DNA from: an uncultured Porphyromonadaceae bacterium
GTDB taxonomy: Bacteria; Bacteroidota; Bacteroidia; Bacteroidales; Barnesiellaceae
Assembly: GCA_900538555.1 (NCBI GenBank)
Contig: UPYI01000001.1
Span: 124,001 to 188,000 of the forward strand
Direction of reading: 5' to 3'
Length of the DNA stretch: 64,000 bases
Of this stretch, positions 19,414 through 27,500 are shown piece after piece. The first letter of the stretch is position 1. Each line of letters begins with the position of its first letter. The notes under the pieces are model-generated. The model saw only the letters and a list, made by a program, of their open reading frames with translations, was not told where the DNA came from and made no database searches. The translations under genes were made by a program, and so were the position numbers.

Positions 19414-19632
19414 ATGACTCAATTATGTCCTAAATGCGGTTGTTGCAAATTTCAACTTCAAGATATTGATGTTGAAAATACTCCTTATGCCTTTATGTCT
19501 ATTCAATGTAAGGGTTGTGGTTATCCAATAGGTGTTACTACACTTGAAAATGTTCCTGCAACATTGATTAAGTATGGCAAGGATATATTAGATAAACTCG
19601 ATGTCATTGAACGTAAACTCAATCGGAAGTAG
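19414..19632 (+). CDS. small zinc-ribbon protein
   Basis: A 72-residue protein with two CxxC knuckles (Cys5/Cys8 and Cys32/Cys35), so probably a zinc ribbon, followed by a charged helix. I do not recognise the family. A TAACTTTG box at 19380-19387 lies 26 bases before the start. It is the first gene of the AT-rich island; its end overlaps by 14 bases the end of an opposing small gene. Confidence 0.65.
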   Translation: MTQLCPKCGCCKFQLQDIDVENTPYAFMSIQCKGCGYPIGVTTLENVPATLIKYGKDILDKLDVIERKLNRK

Positions 19633-19786
19633 TTTTTAATGCTGGTGGCTTTACGTTAGCAATTCTCGAAAGTGGACAACCTACTTTCATATATCCGTCA
19701 CACTCTAAGCGTTGACCGCATTCTGCGTCTAAATGCTTAAATATGCATTTACCCTTATTAAATGTGTGTGCAATTTTCTTTTTCAT
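19619..19786 (-). CDS. small cysteine-containing protein
   Basis: A 55-residue reading frame from the ATG at 19786 (or 66 residues from 19819) with four spaced cysteines in KCIFKHLDAECGQRLECDGY and MKVGCP, which could bind a metal. No family is recognised. The composition looks protein-like, but the short length and overlap with the convergent zinc-ribbon gene leave it uncertain. Confidence 0.4.
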   Translation of the reverse strand: MKKKIAHTFNKGKCIFKHLDAECGQRLECDGYMKVGCPLSRIANVKPPALKTTSD

Positions 19787-19800
19787 ATTCTTCAATACCG

Positions 19801-20037
19801 CTTTTCTATTTTTCAGCAAGAAATTTTTTCAACTGGAGTTATATAACAAAGAAGACATAGAGCTAATCTCTAAAATCACCCCAACTTCTTTTCCAAACCT
19901 ATCCAATATATAGAAGAAAGGAGGTGTTGATTATCAAGAGAAAAGAAACATTTGAGTGGGTTAAGGTCAAGACTTATCTCACTATCATAGATGGTCGATA
20001 TGCTTTTGAAACGCTTTATCGCAAAATCTATCACTAA
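19801..20037 (+). pseudogene. decayed coding fragments before the transposase
   Basis: Two reading frames continue each other with a shift. One reads QLELYNKEDIELISKITP up to a stop at 19911; the other runs from about 19867 to 20037 and contains KRKETFEWVKVKTYLTIIDG. The second could start at a GTG at 19924 behind AGGAGG, a strong Shine-Dalgarno sequence that is unusual in this phylum. I cannot name the family. It may be a remnant of a mobile-element gene. Confidence 0.3.
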
Positions 20038-20160
20038 CATGTAATGTTCCATATAGCTCTATGTCTTTATTTCTATAACTTTTAACCACTCTATTTCTAA
20101 ATTCACCAAGAATTTTTCTCGCCACAGTTTATATATAAAGAACAATCAAACTTTGTAGCT

Positions 20161-21126
20161 ATGGCAACTCCAAATTTTAGCGAATTCAAAACTTTGAAGC
20201 AATTCCAGCAGACTTTCAGAACAGAATCTGATTGCATCCGCTTTCTCGAAAGTAAACTTTGGGAGAACGGAAAACCAATCTCCCCATTTGACCCGACATC
20301 AAAAGTCTATAAGCGCAGTGACGGCTTATATCGTTGCAGTAAGACTGGGAAGAACTTCAATATCAGGAAAGGTACATTTTTGGAAGGCTCCAAGATTCCT
20401 CTTTTGGATTGGTTTACCGTCATCTTCTTCTTTCTTTCCGATAAACAAGGAATGAACACCACACAAGTAATGAATCTTATCGGGGTAACGAAAAAGACTG
20501 CTTGGTTTATGCTCCAACGTATTCGTCAATCATTCAAGCAGGATTCTAAAGAAAAGTTTGATGGCGAAGTCGAAGTTGATGAATCATACGTTGGTGGCAA
20601 AAACAAAAATCGACATTACAACAAAAAGGTAAAGAAATGCCAAGGGCGCAGTGCCAAAGATAAGGCTCCTGTATTCGGAATCGTACAACGAAATGGCAAG
20701 GCATATATTCGGGTTGTAAAGAGAGTAGATTGGAGAACTCTTACTTCAACAATGCTCCGTAAAATCAAAGTTGGTACCGCCATCTATTCCGATGAATACG
20801 CCGCCTATAAGAAGGTTTTTGATAAGGCAAAATCATTTACCCACGAAATAGTTGTTCATGGGAAAGGAAACTATGTAAACGGAAATGCTCATACAAATAA
20901 TATAGAAGGACTTTGGAATATCACGAAAGATGCTGTTTGTGGAACATATAACCACGTAAGCAGAAAACACCTGCAAAGATATTGCGATGAAGTCGTATTC
21001 CGATATAATACCCGCAAGGTTTCTAAGAGAGAATGTTTTACGGAGTTTATCAATAACTCTTCAAACACGAGAATTACTTACAACCAATTAACATGCGGAA
21101 CAAATGAAAACAAGAAAAAGGCATGA
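20161..21126 (+). CDS. IS1595-family (ISXO2-like) transposase
   Basis: A 321-residue DDE transposase. The ISXO2-like catalytic region starts at VEVDESYVGG (first Asp), continues through IYSDEYAAYKK (second Asp), and has the HTNNIEGLWNITKD segment that replaces the usual last acidic site. The N-terminal zinc ribbon seen in many members is degraded: most of its cysteines are missing. Terminal inverted repeats and a target duplication could not be identified by eye, so the element ends are unknown. A 48-residue frame overlaps its end. Confidence 0.9.
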   Translation: MATPNFSEFKTLKQFQQTFRTESDCIRFLESKLWENGKPISPFDPTSKVYKRSDGLYRCSKTGKNFNIRKGTFLEGSKIPLLDWFTVIFFFLSDKQGMNTTQVMNLIGVTKKTAWFMLQRIRQSFKQDSKEKFDGEVEVDESYVGGKNKNRHYNKKVKKCQGRSAKDKAPVFGIVQRNGKAYIRVVKRVDWRTLTSTMLRKIKVGTAIYSDEYAAYKKVFDKAKSFTHEIVVHGKGNYVNGNAHTNNIEGLWNITKDAVCGTYNHVSRKHLQRYCDEVVFRYNTRKVSKRECFTEFINNSSNTRITYNQLTCGTNENKKKA

Positions 21127-21250
21127 ATTCACTGATGAAGAATTAGACAGAGAACGTACTCCAGTAGATTTTAATAAAGTTCCTTGGAAAACTGATATTA
21201 GGGTTATTCGTGAACAGATAAATAAAGCAAAGAAAAAGGTTAAGAAGTAA
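21104..21250 (+). CDS. 48-residue protein overlapping the transposase end
   Basis: A highly charged small protein (MKTRKRHEFTDEELDRERTP at its start, Lys-rich at its end) whose ATG lies 23 bases inside the transposase gene in another frame. The overlap suggests coupled translation. It may be an accessory protein of the insertion sequence; no family is recognised. Confidence 0.5.
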   Translation: MKTRKRHEFTDEELDRERTPVDFNKVPWKTDIRVIREQINKAKKKVKK

Positions 21251-21297
21251 TCCTGCTTGATTAAATCGGATTCGCAACTATAATAAGTAAACTGACG

Positions 21298-21426
21298 TCA
21301 AAAGTCATAGTATGTTCTTAGGATAACAGCAGTGTACTTGCCGTTGATAAGATAGATACCGATACCTTTTTCGTCAAAATTATGACTATTAGGAATAAAA
21401 TTAGAATACAATGTGAGTATTTCCAT
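21298..21426 (-). CDS. 42-residue small protein
   Basis: A short complete frame starting MEILTLYSNFIPN and containing DEKGIGIYLINGKYTAVIL, a beta-hairpin-like stretch. A TACTTTTG box at 21459-21452 on this strand lies 25 bases before the ATG, and a hairpin terminator isolates it from the upstream gene, so it is likely expressed on its own. Function unknown. Confidence 0.5.
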   Translation of the reverse strand: MEILTLYSNFIPNSHNFDEKGIGIYLINGKYTAVILRTYYDF

Positions 21427-21478
21427 AATTGTTTATTTTTTAATTTCAATGCAAAAGTACAAAACTTTATGGAAATAA

Positions 21479-21512
21479 GAATGCGAGCTGCCTGTGAAGA
21501 TAGCTCGCATTC
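21479..21512. terminator. hairpin terminator
   Basis: Perfect 11-bp stem (GAATGCGAGCT with AGCTCGCATTC) just beyond the stop of the membrane-protein gene at 21540. T-rich sequence follows on both strands. Confidence 0.7.
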
Positions 21513-21539
21513 GCTTTTAAGTCACTTTAATCAGCCTCC

Positions 21540-21872
21540 TTATCTGCTCATTATTGCGTTATGAAAATTCCAAAACATTCTTTCGTGATAATCCTTCGCT
21601 ATTTCCCATCCGCACCAAACGGATAAACCGAAAAGGATTATACAAAGGAAAAGAATTATCCAACCAAGCGTTTCACTTTCCTTGAAGTCTAACTCCTCAT
21701 CATACTCTAAAGTAGGGGAACAGGCAAGCACGATAAGCGCAATAAGACCACTTAGCCAACAATTTAAGAACCATAGCCACGGCTTGCGGTTTCTTCTCTG
21801 TGCAAGCGAATATCCACAGCAGGCAAAGAAGAACGGCATGGCTATGCTTATCCACATAATTACATTGTTCAT
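21540..21872 (-). CDS. small three-helix membrane protein
   Basis: From the ATG at 21872 the protein has 110 residues and three hydrophobic segments: MWISIAMPFFFACCGYSLA, WLWFLNCWLSGLIALIVLA and LGWIILFLCIILFGLSVWCG. An acidic stretch (EYDEELDFKESE) separates the last two. No family is recognised. A TACTTTTG box at 22131-22124 would give it a leader of about 245 bases. It belongs to the AT-rich island and is divergent from the GAF-like gene. Confidence 0.6.
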   Translation of the reverse strand: MNNVIMWISIAMPFFFACCGYSLAQRRNRKPWLWFLNCWLSGLIALIVLACSPTLEYDEELDFKESETLGWIILFLCIILFGLSVWCGWEIAKDYHERMFWNFHNAIMSR

Positions 21873-22123
21873 AATGGCGAATTTTACAAGAGTTCTCCGC
21901 AGGCAGACGATAGGAGAGTTTAACAATGTTATTGGTTATAGAAAGTGGACTGCCACCCATGCACTCTTGTAGGTATCGCCAAACACCTGAATACACGCAC
22001 GGATAGGCAGCCCACTGTATATGAACTGCTCCGTACCTCGTGTATTCTTTGTTGATATTGGCGATTTCACAAGAAATGAGGCACTTTCTCTTCTTTATTT
22101 CAATCTTGTCCCGAAAGACAATG

Positions 22124-22152
22124 CAAAAGTACGGAATTCCTTTGTAACTTTG
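22124..22152. promoter_or_regulatory. back-to-back promoters
   Basis: The minus strand carries TACTTTTG (22131-22124), directed at the small membrane protein. The plus strand carries TAACTTTG (22145-22152), directed at the GAF-like gene 17 bases further on. The two boxes are 13 bases apart, so the genes may be controlled together. Confidence 0.55.
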
Positions 22153-22168
22153 CAGAAAATAACATATT

Positions 22169-23032
22169 ATGTTTGTAAAACTTATAAAGGAATCTACGAT
22201 AAATTGGAAAATTTGGAAATATTTAATTCCAACAGATTTTCTTGGTATGTGTGCCCTTTTACTATTAGGTAAAGACTTTTTTGAGTTAAGTATTAAATGT
22301 TCTGCGATATTAGGGGTAGCGATAATTTTAAGTATCTGGGTTATTCGTTTTTTATATCTCTGTTTTAAGTATCTCATAAAATATTGTCACAATATTTATG
22401 TCGATTCAATATGGGGATATGCAATCGTCGAATTAAAAAATGCCTATTCAGAAATCCATTTTCTTAGAAAGCAAGAGGGTATAAGTAACGAGGAGTTTAT
22501 TGATGTCATGATAACTTTTTGTGACACATTGAAAAGGATATTTGACAAAAAGACGAATGCGAATTGTTGCGTATCAATAAAAGTTCCCATTTCAAATGGC
22601 GATAGTTTAGAAGCATTAGAACTATTCAATTTATGTAGAGATAGTTATCATCAAAGTAGAGATACAGACCAATATAAGAAAATTAAACATAGAATTATTG
22701 GTAATACGGCTTTCTCCATAATTGTAAATAAGATATTAAAGGGAAATCAGAAACAATTAGCGTATGTAAATAATGATATTCCTAATTCCTCAAATTATAT
22801 AAACACAAGTATAGAATGTTATCCAGATGGGATATTGCCATATAGTAGTGAATTGGTCTATCCAATCGTACCAATTAAAGGAAATGAAACAAATCAAAAG
22901 GACTTAAAAGGCTTTATATGCATTGATTGCAATAAACCGAACAAGTTTGATGAAAACCGTTATGATATTCCAATGGTACAAGGTATTGCCGATGGCATAT
23001 ATGATATATTTGCAAAACGAAATAATGGATAA
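22169..23032 (+). CDS. membrane protein with GAF-like sensor domain
   Basis: A 287-residue protein with two N-terminal membrane helices (about 20-40 and 46-72) and a cytoplasmic domain with the pattern of a GAF sensor: a helical linker, then about 130-285 with alternating strands (CCVSIKVPIS, SSELVYPIVPIKG, LKGFICIDCNKP) and a final helix (PMVQGIADGIYDIF). No output domain is present. The next gene overlaps by 8 bases, so both are made together. Codon use is strongly AT-biased, unlike the backbone. A role in sensing, possibly in phage defence, is inferred only from domain type and context. Confidence 0.6.
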   Translation: MFVKLIKESTINWKIWKYLIPTDFLGMCALLLLGKDFFELSIKCSAILGVAIILSIWVIRFLYLCFKYLIKYCHNIYVDSIWGYAIVELKNAYSEIHFLRKQEGISNEEFIDVMITFCDTLKRIFDKKTNANCCVSIKVPISNGDSLEALELFNLCRDSYHQSRDTDQYKKIKHRIIGNTAFSIIVNKILKGNQKQLAYVNNDIPNSSNYINTSIECYPDGILPYSSELVYPIVPIKGNETNQKDLKGFICIDCNKPNKFDENRYDIPMVQGIADGIYDIFAKRNNG

Positions 23033-23297
23033 TATGAAAACGCAGCATAATATAGGTTTTGAGGTCTTAAAAAAAGATAAAGATGTTGTTGTCCTAAAAA
23101 GAGTGCTCCCAATGAAAAATGGGAAAAGACGAAAAGATGTTGAAATGTCTCTTCCCAAGTTGTCGGTACATTATTTTGATACAGAAGAATTACAGCGTTT
23201 GCAAGAAATTGCCTTGCAAATATCTAAAAGAAAATCACAATTAGTAATCAAGCATTCAATAAAGTATAAGATTCTATCTTTTTTAAAATTGAAGTGA
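23025..23297 (+). CDS. 90-residue partner of the GAF-like protein
   Basis: The ATG at 23025 lies within the last codons of the GAF-like gene (8-base overlap), which implies translational coupling. The protein is basic, with beta-rich segments (GFEVLKKDKDVVVLKRVLP) and a Lys-rich C-terminal helix. No family is recognised. The tight coupling suggests a two-component module. Confidence 0.6.
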   Translation: MDNMKTQHNIGFEVLKKDKDVVVLKRVLPMKNGKRRKDVEMSLPKLSVHYFDTEELQRLQEIALQISKRKSQLVIKHSIKYKILSFLKLK

Positions 23298-23303
23298 CTT
23301 TAT

Positions 23304-23696
23304 CTACTTTTGAAAATATTCTTGGAACTCTTTGCGATTCGTGAATTTGCTCTCATCGAACTTGACACCAGTAATTTCTGCAAATCTTCGTATTGTGTAG
23401 AGTTCTTTGAACTCAAACATTGAATCCATCTCCTTATCGGTAAAGATACGGCTATCGGTTTTCATACTCTTACCGATTACATTCTTGATATGAGATAGAA
23501 TGCTTGTCGCTGCTGATTTTACAGCACCTACACCATTGATATCACTTTCTTCAATAAGGTATGGTGGCATAAGTCTATCCAACGAAATAAATGCTTCTCT
23601 GAACTTGGTACGTGAATCTCTTTCAAAGGTTACATCAATTTCATAACTACCTTCTCGGTTTTCTTCGCACGCTATTGTTAGCCTTGTATTGTCCAT
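23304..23696 (-). CDS. uncharacterised 130-residue protein
   Basis: I do not recognise this protein. It starts with a beta-hairpin-like region (TRLTIACEENREGSYEIDVTF) and continues as helices with acidic surfaces (FTDKEMDSMFEFKELYTIRRFAEITGVKF). It converges on the 90-residue partner gene with a 6-base gap and is divergent from a small gene and the Cas2-like gene. A TACGTC/GACGTA inverted repeat (23711-23732) just upstream could be an operator for both directions. Confidence 0.6.
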   Translation of the reverse strand: MDNTRLTIACEENREGSYEIDVTFERDSRTKFREAFISLDRLMPPYLIEESDINGVGAVKSAATSILSHIKNVIGKSMKTDSRIFTDKEMDSMFEFKELYTIRRFAEITGVKFDESKFTNRKEFQEYFQK

Positions 23697-23783
23697 AAAA
23701 TTTTATCTTTTACGTCATTATATATGGACGTAATAACTCTGTAGGACTTTTATGTCACAATTTACTGATACACAATAGACAAA

Positions 23784-23933
23784 ATGGCAGATAATGTAGA
23801 CTGGCACGGATATTGCGAGATATATAATAGTGCCATCGGCTATGCGAGCCAACAATGTCAATCGACAACGCATCAGGCTTTTTTAGATGTTTCCCCTGTA
23901 ATACTGAAAAATACGAGAGAATTCACATTGTAA
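23784..23933 (+). CDS. 49-residue protein upstream of the Cas2-like gene
   Basis: A short frame starting MADNVDWHGYCEIYNSAIGY and ending KNTREFTL, 18 bases before the Cas2-like gene. Its spacing and direction suggest a shared transcript. No family is recognised, and its reality rests on context. Confidence 0.4.
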   Translation: MADNVDWHGYCEIYNSAIGYASQQCQSTTHQAFLDVSPVILKNTREFTL

Positions 23934-23951
23934 AACTAATAAAATAGAGTC

Positions 23952-24209
23952 ATGAAGATATTTGTAGTAAATTACGACCTACGTCATGCCAGGAACTACG
24001 ATGCCTTGTATAGAAGGCTTGAAAGTTTGGGGGGCAAAAGAGTACTTGAATCCATGTGGACTCTCAAACTAAGCGACACAAATACATGTGCTGGTTTGAG
24101 AGATGATTTGCTTGAATACATGGATTCCGATGATGGAATTTACGTTGCTTGTATCAGTTCAAGCGCATGGCACAAGCCAGATAATCAACCCCATAGATAC
24201 GAGGAATAA
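23952..24209 (+). CDS. stand-alone Cas2-like (Cas2/VapD fold) protein
   Basis: An 85-residue protein with the order of a Cas2/VapD ferredoxin-like fold: strand MKIFVVNYDL ending in the typical YDL, helix YDALYRRLESLG, strand KRVLESMWTLKL, helix GLRDDLLEYMDSDDG, strand IYVACIS. Cas2-family proteins are dimers, either part of CRISPR adaptation or nuclease toxins of the VapD kind. No cas1 and no repeat array are in the window, so an isolated, non-CRISPR role is more likely. It ends at an intrinsic terminator. Confidence 0.65.
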   Translation: MKIFVVNYDLRHARNYDALYRRLESLGGKRVLESMWTLKLSDTNTCAGLRDDLLEYMDSDDGIYVACISSSAWHKPDNQPHRYEE

Positions 24210-24263
24210 ATTCCTAAGTTCCAACTCCAACCTTGTTGCAGCAAGGCTATGAGTCTTATCAAG

Positions 24264-24298
24264 CCGCCGTCAGTTTGGCACTATGACGGTGACTTTTT
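24264..24298 (+). terminator. intrinsic terminator
   Basis: Stem CCGTCA with TGACGG, followed within a few bases by a T5 tract. It closes the Cas2-like transcript. The remaining 260 bases before the next gene are AT-rich and hold no gene that I can see. Confidence 0.65.
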
Positions 24299-24558
24299 CT
24301 TTATAACTTTGATAATATAACGAATAATAGTTGAATTTGTTGTATTACGTCTGCAAAGATAATAGCTTTTCCTCATTGAAGTGATTTATTTTACAGAATT
24401 TCTAATTTTAGCAATGTTTAATCCTATATCCTAATGTGGCTATGACCGCCACGGGCGTTTAGGGTATTGTGGTATAAAGTCACCAAAAATATTACTTTTA
24501 CACAGTCCCATCATTTTATGCAAATAATCCATAAACTCAACATTCAAAATTTCTATTT

Positions 24559-27500
24559 ATGTCCAAGAACTTTAATCTTTTATTCGTGCTAACTGCGCTA
24601 TTGTGTTTAGCACTTTCGGCATCTGCTATCACATCGCCCTATGTAGTTGTGGAGCAAAATACCCAAACGATTAAAACCCGTGGCGAGGTAAAAGATCATT
24701 TCAAGTACAGAAGCATCACTACTTTCCGTGGTAACAGTGCGACAAATCAAAACAAAATCGCATCTGCGGCTTTCTTGCCCAATAAGGCTCCTGCCGCAAA
24801 GATTGTAAAGTTCCCCAACATCATCGGGTCTGTCGTCCAAAGCAACGCGGGACTCAATGTCGGCATATATTCCATAAATGAAAACGGACTTACAGCCATC
24901 AAAACCAATTATACTATGAACGCAAGCAACGGTGGAGCCGCCCTTGACGGCAAATACATCTGCTGCTTCATGGACCAATTCGGCGGACAAGTATATGGTG
25001 CATATTACCGTATATTCGACATGAGCGACTGGACATTGACCGAACAAAATTATCAAGCCGATTTCAACTTGATGTCGGAGTGCATGACATCCGACGGCAG
25101 CGACATATACGGCTGTTTCTACAAGAATGACCTGAGCGGTTACGAACTTGGCACGATGAGCCTGACCCCAGTGAAACGGACCGGCACCATCCGATCCCTC
25201 ACAGAACCATATAGCGCACTGGCATGCAATACCGAGGCCCTATACGGAATTTATGGTGATGGACGCCTTGTTGAAATAAACAAGAGTACCGGCGAAGAAA
25301 CCATGCTTGCGAATATCGGCATCGTTTCGAATTACCTCACCTCTGCAACTTACGACAACAAAACCGGCATCCTATACTACGCATCCTGTACAGACGAAGA
25401 AACCGCTCTTTACTCGATCGACTTCAACAATGGATACGCCGTGTCCAAAATATGCGACCTGCAAGGTGAAGTGTGCGGCATGCACATCGTTGCACCGCTT
25501 GCCGAAGACGGCGCACCGGCAGCAATCTCCGATCTGTCAGTTTTATTCGACGGAGGTTCTCTAAACGGGAATGCCACATTTACCATGCCAAGCCAGAATT
25601 TTGCCGGTGGAGAACTTACCGGCGACCTCTTATACAAAGTAATGGCAAACGACGAAGAAATAGCTCAAGGCAATGCAGCTCCCAGTGCTTCGATCGATAC
25701 CCCCATCCAAGTTGCCCAAGCCGAGATGTATAAATTCACAGTAATCGCAAGCAACAGCATCGGCGATTCGCCGGCGAGCAACAAAGTGACCCTATGGGTC
25801 GGACCCGATAAACCATACGCACCGGAAAACGTTGTCATCGCTTACAATAATGGCACATTCGACATAAGCTGGAATGCTGTTACAGCCTCTGAAAACAACG
25901 GCTATTTCGACGCAAGCAAAGTGAGATATACGGTAGCCCGCTACAATAACGGAATCAAGGAAACCGTTGTGGCAAATAACATCGCAGAGACACAATGCGA
26001 GGACGCAGTAGCCCAACCCGAGCAGCTCTCGATATACACATATAAAGTGACGGCTACATTCGAGGGCACGACATCGAACGAAACCAAATCAAACGCCGTA
26101 GTGATGGGATGCATTATACCTCCTTACAGCAACGAGTTCGCCACAAGCGACGATTTCTGCCCGTTTACCGTCATAGACTACAACAACGACCAAAACACTT
26201 GGAGCTGGAACGAAGCAGGTTCTGCATTCATTGGTTATAGCTGGGAAAAAGACATGGACGACTGGCTAATGTCTGCCCCCTTGAAACTCGAAGCGGGCAA
26301 GGCTTACCGCCTGGCATTTGACGCGCGAGGAGAGTCGGAGTACTACAAAGACCTTTTTGAAGTGAAAATGGGCAACCAATGCAATGCAGACGCGATGGTT
26401 ACCGAACTCATTGGAACTACCGAGCTGACCGATGCCACCTACCGCACATACTATGCACTCATCACACCCGAAACGACAGGAATATACTATATAGGTATTC
26501 ACTGTTTGTCAAAGAAAAACATGGGCTCAATCTATATTGACAAATTCGCCATCGAAGCCCCCATTCCCGATTCCGCACCGGCTATCGTCGAAAACGTCAA
26601 ATTCACCGCCCAACCCGACGGCTCGGCAGCCATCGATGTCAGCTTCAATGCTCCCGATAAGAGCATAGCCGGCAATACGCTCGCATCAGTCACGGATGCA
26701 AAAGTGAGCCGAGACGGCGAAGTAGTAAAAATTTTCACAAACGTAGAACCGGGGGCAACTCTCACATTCAAAGATATAGTAGGTGAAGAAACGACCGTTC
26801 ACTATACGATTGTAGCATCAAACGAATTCGGAGAAGGCACGCCTTACGACAGCAATGCCTATGCCGGTCTGAAACTGCCGGCAACTCCCACCGATTGCAA
26901 AATCATTGAGAGTGCGTCCGTTCCCGGACAAGTTACAGTCACTTGGAATCCGCTTACACAAGATGTGGACGGAGATTCCATCAATAGCAACCTGATCACA
27001 TATACGTTGGTGGATATTAACGAGCAGATCGTAGCTACCGGACTTACTTCGGAGGATGCGGAAAAAGGTTGGACTACCAATATCAATCTTCCTAATAGTG
27101 GAGAGCAGGCACTTGCCATATTCTACATTTTCGCCGAAAACCGCATCGGACGCAATCCCGTCAATGGCTTCACTCAAATGATTCCAGTGGGCGATGTTTA
27201 TGAGATTCCATTCAAAGAATCATGTCCGGAAGCCCTGCTCCAACACGTATGGATGAATGAAGGGGCATATTGGAGTACAGCCCAATCATGCTATCAGCCG
27301 GTGTGCATGCCTCAGGACGATGATCAAGGTATGTTCTACCTCGAACCCTTCCTCGCGAAGGAAAACAACCTGTTGCTCTCGGGTAAAATTTTAATTCCAG
27401 AAAGCGACAAGGTGGTAGGATTGTCGTTCTACTACTGCGGTACTACCGACGACCTCTTTGATCTTGCACCCACGGTGCGCATTCCCAGTGGCGAAACCTA

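Noticed and set aside
21700..22377. A 225-residue minus-strand frame overlapping the small membrane protein and the GAF-like gene
   Set aside because: It overlaps two better-supported genes, has no good start and spans both divergent promoter boxes. Only the untranslated leader of the membrane-protein gene is likely transcribed there.
23952..24209. A CRISPR locus around the Cas2-like gene
   Set aside because: No repeat-spacer pattern and no cas1 or other cas gene within the window.
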